A DNA stretch of 15,092 nt from Bacillota bacterium (GTDB lineage Bacteria; Bacillota; Clostridia; Christensenellales; SZUA-584). Position numbers and translations under genes: made by a program. The notes under the pieces were generated by a model, which was not told where the DNA came from, searched no databases, and saw nothing but the letters and a program-made list of their open reading frames with translations. Location: positions 1 through 15,092 of the forward strand of contig JAEZNC010000240.1 in NCBI GenBank assembly GCA_023441905.1. Reading direction: 5' to 3'. Below, piece by piece: positions 6,592-13,283 of this stretch (the first letter of the stretch is position 1; every line of letters begins with the position of its first letter).

Positions 6592-6606
6592 AAAGAAGGT
6601 GAAAAA

Positions 6607-7149
6607 ATGAGATATATTGACCCATATGAAATACCGGATTTTATATACACAACACCTTATGCCTATCCGTACATGGCGATGGCTGCAAGGCGAACGGATA
6701 TGGTCCCGAACGACCCTTACGACCCGCGCTCAGCGCTGCCTGAGGCGCTCAAACTCATAGAGCAGGCCGTTCTCGGCGAATCTGAAGACAGAGCGTTTTA
6801 TGATTTTTTGATATCGGAAGCTCCCGACATTGAGGACAGGAAAGTGATTGCCGGGATCAGAGATAATGAGATCAACCACTTTGATATGTTCAGAAAAATC
6901 TACAACGAACTGACGGGGAAAACTTTGCCGCCTCCGGCTCTGTCCGAATTCAATAAACCGGCATCATATTGTGCAGGGCTTCGCACGGCGCTGATGGGTG
7001 AACAGAATGCCGTGACCAAATACCGCAAGATCCTTTTTGCGATGATGAAAAGACGGCATATCAACATGCTTACCGAAATCATCACCGATGAATTGCGTCA
7101 CTTAGGGCTGTACAATTATTTATATGCCAAAAACAAATGTACAGATTAA
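6607..7149 (+). CDS. Ferritin-like di-iron domain protein
   Basis: The only plus-strand gene, 180 residues. A Pro/Tyr-rich N-terminus (residues 1-40) is followed by a four-helix ferritin-like domain. The di-iron ligand pattern is present twice: a Glu at 58 or 60 with E88-x2-H91, and Glu132 with E162-x2-H165. This resembles rubrerythrin-like and spore-coat-associated ferritin-like proteins of Clostridia. No rubredoxin domain is present, so a full rubrerythrin is excluded. The role may be iron binding or peroxide protection; neither can be proved from sequence. The ATG at 6607 has AAGGTG five bases before it. A longer open frame upstream is non-coding antisense to iscR. It diverges from the isc operon, which fits shared iron metabolism. 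Confidence 0.88.
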   Translation: MRYIDPYEIPDFIYTTPYAYPYMAMAARRTDMVPNDPYDPRSALPEALKLIEQAVLGESEDRAFYDFLISEAPDIEDRKVIAGIRDNEINHFDMFRKIYNELTGKTLPPPALSEFNKPASYCAGLRTALMGEQNAVTKYRKILFAMMKRRHINMLTEIITDELRHLGLYNYLYAKNKCTD

Positions 7150-7164
7150 TAAAAGCCGCGCCAT

Positions 7165-7190
7165 TAAAAAAGCACCACATCGGTGGCGCT
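7165..7190 (-). terminator. Intrinsic terminator of the candidate RNA
   Basis: On the minus strand AGCGCCAC (7190-7183) pairs with GTGGTGCT (7178-7171) across a 4-base loop, with one G-U pair, and is followed by a T run. On the plus strand the hairpin lacks a U tract, so it does not serve the ferritin-like gene. Confidence 0.8.
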
Positions 7191-7378
7191 AAGGCTGTCG
7201 GCAAACCCTTAACGTCTCCCACTCCACCCCCGCGGGATCGTCAGATGGCTATTCTAAAGGGATGTCCCGGGAGGCGGGCATGCAGTGCCCGAGTGAGCGA
7301 CCGATTAAAGCCGCTTTCTTTCACCGGTCACCTATGAGTGACCATTCCTCACTCCCCCAAACAAGAGCGTGGGTCAGA
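7166..7378 (-). ncRNA. Candidate structured non-coding RNA, about 210 nt
   Basis: No gene fits here, but the minus strand is rich in paired segments. Hairpins: GGTCAC/GTGACC (7338-7343 with 7326-7331) and CGGGCA/TGCCCG (7286-7291 with 7275-7280). A long-range stem pairs 7301-7291 with 7224-7214: ten of eleven positions match, with one G-A mismatch, enclosing the second hairpin. GACCG (7325-7329) can also pair with CGGTC (7299-7303), an alternative to the first hairpin. The transcript would end at a strong intrinsic terminator (7165-7190). A -10-like TATTAT (7384-7389) lies just upstream, with a poor -35. The gene upstream has its own terminator at 7406-7432, so this would be a separate unit. 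In size it fits known clostridial RNAs such as the raiA motif, but I cannot confirm any family. Confidence 0.6.
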
Positions 7379-7405
7379 GGGGCATAATAAGAGGTTTACA
7401 AACTT

Positions 7406-7432
7406 AAAAAGCGCACCGTATCGATGCGCTTT
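7406..7432 (-). terminator. Intrinsic terminator of the membrane-protein pair
   Basis: AAAGCGCA (7408-7415) and TGCGCTTT (7425-7432) form a perfect 8-bp stem. On the minus strand TTTTT follows, 12 bases after the stop codon of the downstream membrane gene. The A/T-flanked stem could also stop plus-strand transcripts. Confidence 0.85.
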
Positions 7433-7443
7433 ATTTCTCAGAA

Positions 7444-8133
7444 TTATATACTGTCCGCAAACTCGTTGCGTTTTGCCGTCCGCTGTTTTCTTGCCGATGG
7501 GCTCGTCGACAGCACCTGGCTGCCCGCCGTCCAGAAGAACTGCGCGCTCATCCCCAGCGCCGCCAGCACCAGCACCACACCGCCGATTAAGTACGCGTTG
7601 CATTTCAAAAACGCTTCAAGCGGCACAAGCAGGTTATTATAAATCACAAGCCCTGCGGGATCAACGCCGTTGATAAAAAGAAACAACCCGCAAAAAGCCG
7701 CAACGCATGCGCCCGCGACCGCTGTGGATACCACGACCATGTTGCGTTCATAAACGAGCGTAAACAGTCCCGCCATTACACTGACGGTCAGACAGATCGG
7801 ATAAATGAGCGGCATCGACTGCAGCCCCAGCACATAAACGATCAGCAGCGACAGCATGCCGCCCGCCGCAAGCCCTGTGAAAAAGCCCGCCAAACGCTTA
7901 AAGAAAAACAATATCAGATAAACCGCTATGCTGCTGCCTGCGAAAAAAAGCCAGGTGCTCACACTATCGTGCAGCAAATGATCGTATACCAGAAAATAAA
8001 GCAGTGCTTCGGCTATCACCATGCCGCTGACGGGCAGCAAAAACCGCGCGAGCTTGTACCCAAAGAAACCGTGAAGCAGTCCGAGAACCACCATACCACA
8101 GCCGAAAATCAATATCACAGCAGACAGATTCAT
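7444..8133 (-). CDS. Polytopic membrane protein, possibly DUF4203/TMEM198-like (second of a pair)
   Basis: A 229-residue membrane protein with about seven hydrophobic segments and a short polar, basic C-terminal tail (SPSARKQRTAKRNEF). It opens MNLSAVILIFGCGMVVLGLL. The Gly-rich helices and the layout of short loops resemble the upstream gene, and the two may be distant paralogues. DUF4203 is my best guess for the family, on fold layout rather than on clear motifs. The start is the ATG at 8133, which overlaps the stop of the upstream gene by four bases (ATGA), a sign of translational coupling. A longer frame to 8397 would overlap the upstream gene completely and is rejected. Function unknown. 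Confidence 0.82.
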   Translation of the reverse strand: MNLSAVILIFGCGMVVLGLLHGFFGYKLARFLLPVSGMVIAEALLYFLVYDHLLHDSVSTWLFFAGSSIAVYLILFFFKRLAGFFTGLAAGGMLSLLIVYVLGLQSMPLIYPICLTVSVMAGLFTLVYERNMVVVSTAVAGACVAAFCGLFLFINGVDPAGLVIYNNLLVPLEAFLKCNAYLIGGVVLVLAALGMSAQFFWTAGSQVLSTSPSARKQRTAKRNEFADSI

Positions 8134-8750
8134 CTCCCTCTTCCCCCGTTCGCTTTGTTGCCGGACAACTGTACAATGAGGCCGGCGGTAAACAGCACAC
8201 CCAGCGCCACCAGATACACCGTTGAGGAATAGGCGCTGGTGGTGGCCTGCGGGTCGTAAAGCACGAGCGCCTGCGCGCGAATGCCGCCGATAATTTGGTC
8301 GGCAAACTGCGCGAGTGCCGATGCGCCGATGAACGATGTGAATATCGCGATAAACAGCCGCCTGTGGTTCAGCGTCAGCGCGCCGAGCAAGCAGCAAATG
8401 ATCAGTGCAGGAATATACACGAACCAGCTTAATATGTTGAGCTTTAACACTTCCACAATCAGCAAGCAGAGCAGCAGACCGCCGCCGAAACCGATGAAGA
8501 ATACGCCCAAATATATTAATAATGCAAAGAACAGCGCGCCGACAACGCCTGCGGCGAGGCTCGCCAGCAGCAGTGCCGTATCGTTACACGACGTGAACAT
8601 AGGGAGCAGCGTGTTCGCGAGCAGAAACCCTGCCGCAAAGCCGTATATGGCCAAAATGACTTTGAGCCATCGGTTGCCGAAAAAGCAGAACAGGACGCCA
8701 AGCGCCAGATCCACGATGAGCACGATGATTGAAATCAACTGACTATCCAT
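8130..8750 (-). CDS. Polytopic membrane protein, DUF4203/TMEM198-like
   Basis: A 206-residue membrane protein with about six to seven hydrophobic helices, several Gly-rich (IGFGGGLLLCLL). An amphipathic gap at about 150-178 comes before the last helix, and a short basic tail ends the protein. The N-terminal part (two helices separated by a GNRW turn, then AIYGFAAGFLLAN) suits the TM7S3/TM198-like domain, DUF4203. No catalytic motif is visible. The ATG at 8750 has GGAGG five bases upstream. It forms a two-gene unit with the following membrane gene, ended by a strong terminator. A role as a paired membrane complex is inferred only from the overlap. Confidence 0.85.
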   Translation of the reverse strand: MDSQLISIIVLIVDLALGVLFCFFGNRWLKVILAIYGFAAGFLLANTLLPMFTSCNDTALLLASLAAGVVGALFFALLIYLGVFFIGFGGGLLLCLLIVEVLKLNILSWFVYIPALIICCLLGALTLNHRRLFIAIFTSFIGASALAQFADQIIGGIRAQALVLYDPQATTSAYSSTVYLVALGVLFTAGLIVQLSGNKANGGRGR

Positions 8751-8768
8751 TTTCTCCTCCGTCAGACT

Positions 8769-8777
8769 ATTTTACCA
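8769..8777 (-). promoter_or_regulatory. Possible extended -10 promoter of the membrane-protein pair
   Basis: On the minus strand TGG-TAAAAT forms an extended -10 element (TAAAAT at 8769-8774). No good -35 is visible at the right distance. Its position 18 bases before the ATG is suitable. Confidence 0.4.
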
Positions 8778-8817
8778 TACGCCATGCACAAATGATAGAT
8801 ACCCGCATTCCATCGGT

Positions 8818-9306
8818 TTAATCAACCACGAGCTGCATCCCGGCAAACAGCGGTTCATCGGGGGACAGACAGTTTATCTCGCGTATTCGCTTGGCCGATG
8901 TGCCGCGGCTTAACGCGATGCCCTCCAGCGTTTCACCTTCGCGCACCGAATAGATAACGCCTGTAATCACCGGGATGCTGATGTTGTCTCCTTCGCGAAT
9001 GCTATCGGCGTTATCAAGGCCGTTTGTTCTCATGAGTATATTCATGGTGACGCCGTGACGCCGCGCGATGCTGAACAGCGTATCTCCGGGCACAACCGTA
9101 TATATTTTGCATGCGATTCGGTCTCTGTCTTCACACCGGTTGCAGTAGCACTGACGGGGTATCTGTATACGACGGCTTCGCTCGAAATCCCTTACGGATT
9201 TGATGCCGTTCGCCCGCATAATCATACAGACCGGAACCCGGTACCGCGCGCTCAGCATCTCGATGCTTTCCGCAGGCCCGAGGGTGTGCACCGTCAACAT
9301 CTCCAC
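8818..9306 (-). CDS. LysM repeat protein with a cysteine cluster
   Basis: A 162-residue protein built of LysM modules, which bind N-acetylglucosamine polymers. The second (about 68-112, opening IYTVVPGDTLFSIARRHGV) and third (118-161, IYSVREGETLEGIA) are clear. The first 50 residues look like a degenerate copy (MLTVHTLGPAESIEMLSARY). Between modules one and two lies a cysteine group, Cys53, Cys55, Cys58 and Cys66. No signal peptide is visible, so it may act in the spore coat or inside the mother cell rather than as a secreted hydrolase partner. The GTG at 9306 is chosen as start because GAGGTG lies six bases upstream. It follows the alcohol dehydrogenase gene by 27 bases, so it may belong to that operon. 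Confidence 0.85.
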   Translation of the reverse strand: MEMLTVHTLGPAESIEMLSARYRVPVCMIMRANGIKSVRDFERSRRIQIPRQCYCNRCEDRDRIACKIYTVVPGDTLFSIARRHGVTMNILMRTNGLDNADSIREGDNISIPVITGVIYSVREGETLEGIALSRGTSAKRIREINCLSPDEPLFAGMQLVVD

Positions 9307-9333
9307 AATTATCACCTCAAGGTATGCTTATGC

Positions 9334-10491
9334 CTATATGAGTGAACGTATGAATTGCGCACACTGATCTTTCGTGAAGGTCACGGGGTTTTTGCTCATT
9401 GACGACCCCATTGAAGCGGCAGCCAGCTCATCCGCATTCTCTTCCGTCACGCCGAGCCCGCTTAAGCGTGCGGGCAGTCCCACATCGGCGCACAGCGCCG
9501 CCACCGCATCCGCAACGGCCAGCGCCGCATCTGTCTCGTTATCAAAAGGCATGCCGCATACCGCGGGCGCAAATGCCGCGTATTTTGTGACGCCATGGGC
9601 TAGGTTGTACCGGATGACATGCGGCAGCAGCATGCCGCACGCCACGCCGTGCGTCACACCGAGCACTGCCCCGAGTCCCGCGCCGATGCCGTGCGCCGCG
9701 CCGAGCCCCGAATTTGCCAAACACATCCCACTGACCAACGCCGCGAGAGACATCGTTTCGCGCGCCGCTAAATTGTTTCCGTCCGCATAAGCACGCCGCA
9801 GCGCTGTCATCGCGCGCGGTATATGATACAGCGCCATGGCATCGCAAAGGTCGTTCGCATTGCGCGTGGTGAAGCTCTCGATGAGCTGGCATATGGCATC
9901 CATGCCGGACGCCGCCGTCACATGCGGCGGTACATCAACCGTCAGCGCCGGGTCCACAAGCGCCACACGCGCGAGCAGCCGTTCGTCGCGCATACTCACC
10001 TTAAATCTGTCTTTGGCCGACATCACTACGGCGTTTTTCGTCACCTCCGTGCCGGTGCCCGCCGTGGTGGGTACGGCGATGAACGGAAGCGGGTCTGCCG
10101 TCATCGTCGCGCCGTCGCCCACGCCTTCGAGAAACCGCCGCACACTGCCGCCGTTTGGAATCACGCCCGCAGCCGCCTTGGCCGTATCCATCGCGCTGCC
10201 GCCGCCGATACCGAGCACTGCGTCTGAATTTTGCGTCATGCCAAGCCTTGCAGCCGCATCCACCGTCTCAGGCGTCGGCTCCCCCGTCACGCCGTCGTAA
10301 ACCGTGCAGGTAAGCCCCGTGCTTTTCATGCCCTTAAGCAGCGCATCGAGCGCGCCCGAGCGTTTGAGCGAGCTGCCGCCCGTCACAATCAGATAGTTCT
10401 TTCCGTATACCGCGCAGATCTGCGGCAGCTTTTTAACGGTTCCGCTGCCAAACACTATGCGCGGCGCCGTATAGAATTCAAATCCTGTCAC
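9334..10491 (-). CDS. Iron-containing (group III) alcohol dehydrogenase family protein
   Basis: A 385-residue NAD(P)-dependent oxidoreductase of the Fe-ADH fold. The cofactor loop GGGSAMDTAK (residues 96-105) and PTTAGTGTEVT (140-150) are clear. The usual metal ligands are Asp and three His. Asp197, His266 and His280 are present, but the second ligand position (201) is Gln. The extra His four residues after the first C-terminal ligand is also replaced, by Ala (270). As I recall, the Gln variant (MDA-Q-IE) occurs in a sizeable bacterial subgroup, so the enzyme need not be dead, but its metal and substrate may differ. GTG start at 10491 with GAGGAG nine bases before it. It lies 6 bases after the ApgM-like gene. 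Substrate unknown. Confidence 0.93.
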   Translation of the reverse strand: MTGFEFYTAPRIVFGSGTVKKLPQICAVYGKNYLIVTGGSSLKRSGALDALLKGMKSTGLTCTVYDGVTGEPTPETVDAAARLGMTQNSDAVLGIGGGSAMDTAKAAAGVIPNGGSVRRFLEGVGDGATMTADPLPFIAVPTTAGTGTEVTKNAVVMSAKDRFKVSMRDERLLARVALVDPALTVDVPPHVTAASGMDAICQLIESFTTRNANDLCDAMALYHIPRAMTALRRAYADGNNLAARETMSLAALVSGMCLANSGLGAAHGIGAGLGAVLGVTHGVACGMLLPHVIRYNLAHGVTKYAAFAPAVCGMPFDNETDAALAVADAVAALCADVGLPARLSGLGVTEENADELAAASMGSSMSKNPVTFTKDQCAQFIRSLI

Positions 10492-10497
10492 TGCCTT

Positions 10498-11655
10498 TTA
10501 CTCCTCACGCTGCAGCGCGACGAGTTCGGGCGCTGTGATGCGAAGGCCCGCATCGCGGCAATACTGCTCGGTGAAACGCCCTTGCAGGTTTCCTGCGCCA
10601 TGCCCCAGCAGCATGAACGGCGCAGGATCGCCGCCGTGCCCGCCGCTGTCTGAGAATGTGTAATGATCCGAAACGACAAAGGCGCTGTACGGCTCCTTCA
10701 TCTGCTCGAAAAACGGGCGGATGAAATGCGTGTCGATCAGCTCAATCGCGTGCATCTTCTCCACCGGCTGCAGCTCGTGCGAGAGATCGTCGAGCTTTTG
10801 TATGTGAATATATGCGTAATCATACGTGTCAAGCGCTTTGAGCGCGTTTTGTGTTTTGTCCTTTAAGAAGGCCTCAAAGCCGTTGTCCTCCGGCGTCGTG
10901 ACGCAGTCGGTACCCGAGAGCGCCGCGATGCCGCGCATCAGCGATGTCTCGGCAAGCACCACACGCCGTCCCGCGGGCGGTGCCTCAAACGCGGGCGCAT
11001 ACGACGCGCCCCAGAACCAGATGCCGTTTGCCTTTGTGGTATTGTCTTGTTTGAGCACCTCGTAGACTCTGCGCATCATATCAAAATACGGCTGTGTTTC
11101 GGGGTTGCCTTTTAGGTAATCCCCCACTCTGCCGCCGATGAGCTCGTGCGCAGGCATAAAATTGAGCATAGGCGCAAGCTCTCCCGCGCCGTCCACCACG
11201 AGGACATTGCGAAACGTATCCATATGGATCAGCTCAAACGGCGCATGAAATACGTCCTTGTTGAGCCGCTCCGTGAGCGGGCGTGCCAGCTCGGTGTCGA
11301 TATCGTGTGCGCTGTAGCTTTGCATCGTGCTGTTTTCAAAATCGTCGCCTTCAAATGTCACGTAATTGCAGCGCACATAAAGCGCGCCCTGTTTCACGGG
11401 CAGCCCCGCGCCCGCCGCCTCGATGACGGCACGGCCTTTATAGCATTTCACGGGATCGTACCCGAGCAGATTCATGTTCGCGACGGCGCTGCCGACCTCC
11501 TGCCCCTCGGGGATTGTGCGCACCGTGCCCGGCCTCGACTGTGCGAAAAGTGCGTCGAGTCCCGGTGTATTTGCCGCCTCCATGGGCGTTTTTCCGTTCA
11601 GCTTGCTTTGCGGTCTGTCCGCAATACCGTCTAATACGATGGTGAATTGTTTCAT
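10498..11655 (-). CDS. apgM: Cofactor-independent phosphoglycerate mutase family (ApgM-like, AlkP superfamily)
   Basis: This 385-residue protein has the archaeal-type ApgM layout of the alkaline-phosphatase superfamily. Metal and catalytic positions are visible: Asp9 in LDGIADRP, the likely phosphoserine Ser56 in VGSAVANMNLLGYDP, Asp289 and His293 in HIQKLDDLSHE, Asp330-His331 in VVSDHYTF, and His340 in GGHGGDP. It would interconvert 2- and 3-phosphoglycerate. Some relatives have been proposed to act on other phospho-substrates, including as alternative homoserine kinases, so glycolysis is not certain here. The ATG at 11655 overlaps the DUF362 stop by four bases and has AGGAG six bases upstream. 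Operon with DUF362 and an alcohol dehydrogenase. Confidence 0.93.
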   Translation of the reverse strand: MKQFTIVLDGIADRPQSKLNGKTPMEAANTPGLDALFAQSRPGTVRTIPEGQEVGSAVANMNLLGYDPVKCYKGRAVIEAAGAGLPVKQGALYVRCNYVTFEGDDFENSTMQSYSAHDIDTELARPLTERLNKDVFHAPFELIHMDTFRNVLVVDGAGELAPMLNFMPAHELIGGRVGDYLKGNPETQPYFDMMRRVYEVLKQDNTTKANGIWFWGASYAPAFEAPPAGRRVVLAETSLMRGIAALSGTDCVTTPEDNGFEAFLKDKTQNALKALDTYDYAYIHIQKLDDLSHELQPVEKMHAIELIDTHFIRPFFEQMKEPYSAFVVSDHYTFSDSGGHGGDPAPFMLLGHGAGNLQGRFTEQYCRDAGLRITAPELVALQREE

Positions 11656-12728
11656 TGTCCTCTCCTTAACTTGATTAAAGCGTCATATATCCGATCGGCG
11701 CGCGGCGGACACCCTTTGATGCAATGGTCGAAACCCGCTGTGCAGCTGCCGCTGCCGATTTTTCCAGTTTGGCCTTTAAACCCCTGCCCCGCGCAGATCT
11801 GCAGGCCGTCTTCGAGCGGTTCCAACCGCATCAGTGCGCTTAGCAGGTTCGCGTAGCACGCGCTGCACGTATCCGTGGCGTTGATATATGCTTTGGCTCG
11901 TTCGAGCGCGTCATTGCGCCCGTCCGCCGTCCGTGCGCCGCCCTCGCCGAGGTGCACGATTTCAGTGTTTTTCAAATCCGCACTGCCCGCGCCGACGCGC
12001 TGTGCGATGCCGATATAGCCGATGTCCTTGGGTTTGAGCCCGAGCAGCCCCGCCGCGAACGCGTCGATCAGCACGCTGTCGGTGCCCGCCGCCACGGTAT
12101 TGAGGCACACCGCTCTTCCGCCTTCCTCAAAGTCGGGGTCCGTACAGGTGCCGTCCGCGATGGTCAGGTGCGGCGATATCATGCGGTTCAAATACGCGAT
12201 GGGCTGGTGCAGCCCCATCGTGTGGAACCGGCGTTTGTCCATATCTGAAATGAGGCCCTTCATGTTCTTGAGCGCACACGTGAGCTTCGTCTGGCAGTGG
12301 CCTTTGATCAGCGGCAGATTGATGAGGAAATCCGCTTGAAGCGCGCGCTGCGAGATTTCGACCTTTAAGCCATCATATTCGCAGAGCGTGTATTTGTCGC
12401 GCTTCACATCCACGAGCTCAGCGCCGTAGCGCTTGCGCAAGTCTTCATAGCCGCAGACGCGGAACGCACGCAATGTGTCTTCCCCGAGCCACGCGCTCTC
12501 GATGATGCTGATATTCTTGAAACCGCGCGATTGGAAGTATTCAATCACCGCCGCGCAGACGGCCGGGTTCGTTGTCGCGCCGCTACGCCAGTCTTTCGCG
12601 ACCACAAGGGAGGGTTTTAATGCGATGGACGCGCCTGTATTAAGGCCCTTTTCAGGTTGCATCAATTCAAGCAGCTCCCGCGTGAGCGCCGCCGCGTCGG
12701 TACCATGCGCCGCATACAGCTTGTCCAT
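11652..12728 (-). CDS. DUF362 family protein with C-terminal cysteine cluster
   Basis: A 358-residue cytoplasmic protein. Its core fits DUF362: a KPSLVV segment near residue 38, TTNPAV, and INLPLIKGHCQTKLTCALKN in the middle. The C-terminal 75 residues carry six cysteines: Cys288 and Cys291 (CSAC), Cys312, Cys329, and Cys336 with Cys340 (CIKGC). This pattern suggests a bound Fe-S cluster or zinc, but it does not match a standard 4Fe-4S ferredoxin motif. DUF362 proteins are often linked to redox enzymes; their reaction is not established to my knowledge. ATG at 12728 with AGGGAGG seven bases upstream. First gene of a four-gene unit, behind a clear -10 box. Confidence 0.9.
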   Translation of the reverse strand: MDKLYAAHGTDAAALTRELLELMQPEKGLNTGASIALKPSLVVAKDWRSGATTNPAVCAAVIEYFQSRGFKNISIIESAWLGEDTLRAFRVCGYEDLRKRYGAELVDVKRDKYTLCEYDGLKVEISQRALQADFLINLPLIKGHCQTKLTCALKNMKGLISDMDKRRFHTMGLHQPIAYLNRMISPHLTIADGTCTDPDFEEGGRAVCLNTVAAGTDSVLIDAFAAGLLGLKPKDIGYIGIAQRVGAGSADLKNTEIVHLGEGGARTADGRNDALERAKAYINATDTCSACYANLLSALMRLEPLEDGLQICAGQGFKGQTGKIGSGSCTAGFDHCIKGCPPRADRIYDALIKLRRGQ

Positions 12729-12752
12729 GCAAAACCCTCCCTTGTGCTATGT

Positions 12753-12782
12753 ATTATAACAGAAATAAGAGGGTGAAGGGAA
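12753..12782 (-). promoter_or_regulatory. Promoter of the DUF362-apgM-ADH-LysM operon
   Basis: A perfect TATAAT lies on the minus strand at 12753-12758, about 25 bases before the start codon. The best -35, TTCCCT (12777-12782), is 18 bases away and matches consensus at only three of six positions, so an activator may be needed. Confidence 0.55.
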
Positions 12783-12784
12783 AT

Positions 12785-12808
12785 AAAAAAAGGCGGCGTT
12801 GCGTCTTT
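12785..12808 (-). terminator. Weak terminator-like hairpin before the operon promoter
   Basis: AAAGGCG (12789-12795) can pair with CGTCTTT (12802-12808). On the minus strand one A-C mismatch remains, but a run of seven T follows. It could stop transcripts arriving from the pseudokinase gene, although that gene ends about 475 bases away. Confidence 0.35.
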
Positions 12809-13283
12809 CAAACCGTAAACAGCCTAATTATGTCATTGCAATGAAAAGCCACTCATCCGGTTCGTTTCGCCGTCACTTCGCTGCACTCGTTCACCACGAC
12901 AGTGGGAAAAAGAATGCTGTCTTTTATTTATGATGGTGCCATCAGGCAGGTTGATTCAGACAGAGCGTAAGCGGATGAGAAACCAATGGTGAAGAGCATA
13001 AGTCCATGGGATGCTCACGTCGCTTCGCTCCTCAGCATGACATATGTTGCTTTTTGTCGATATGAAAGACGGTTAAGTGCCCGTAGTTTTTTTATTAGTC
13101 CTACAGAGATATTCAATATGGTGTTTCTTTCGACGTTTCTTTTGAACCTTGTCTTCTTATTCAGTACAGTCAATGATTTGCATAGCATTTCAAAAAAGAA
13201 CTTTATCGGCTAGTATTTTCATCAACAACAAGTATCGATTCATTTCGTTGACTGCATCATAAATGCATGTCAATTTGATGGTA
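12809..13283. other. Non-coding region with repeat fragments, partly AT-rich
   Basis: About 475 bases without a convincing gene. The left half contains GC-rich segments of repeat character, including a 14-base perfect palindrome TGATGG-TG-CCATCA (12931-12944). The right half (about 13050-13283) is much richer in A/T than its neighbours. A 75-codon plus-strand frame (12986-13213) overlaps the repeat at 13008-13041 and has no ribosome site, so I do not call it. A decayed gene or repeat insertion remnant is possible. Confidence 0.5.
13008..13041 (-). repeat. Dispersed intergenic repeat fragment, second copy
   Basis: On the minus strand it reads TGTCATGCTGAGGAGCGAAG and ends GAGCATCC. It shares its opening and the GAGC...AGCG pattern with the segment at 65-104. 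The ends ATGCT/AGCAT are complementary. Confidence 0.5.

Noticed and set aside
5893..6606. N-terminal extension of the ferritin-like gene by an upstream open frame
   Set aside because: The extension is antisense to iscR and the isc promoter. The ATG at 6607 has a good ribosome site and begins the family-like part.
7137..7673. Two plus-strand frames and a minus-strand frame over the candidate RNA and the membrane-gene end
   Set aside because: They have biased composition, no ribosome sites, and cross the hairpins, terminators or the true coding frame of the membrane protein.
8134..8397. N-terminal extension of the second membrane protein
   Set aside because: It would lie fully inside the upstream gene in another frame. 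The ATGA overlap at 8130-8133 is the normal arrangement for coupled genes.
12986..13213. Plus-strand 75-codon hydrophobic frame
   Set aside because: It begins in a dispersed repeat, lacks a ribosome site, and its hydrophobicity follows from the T-rich DNA.
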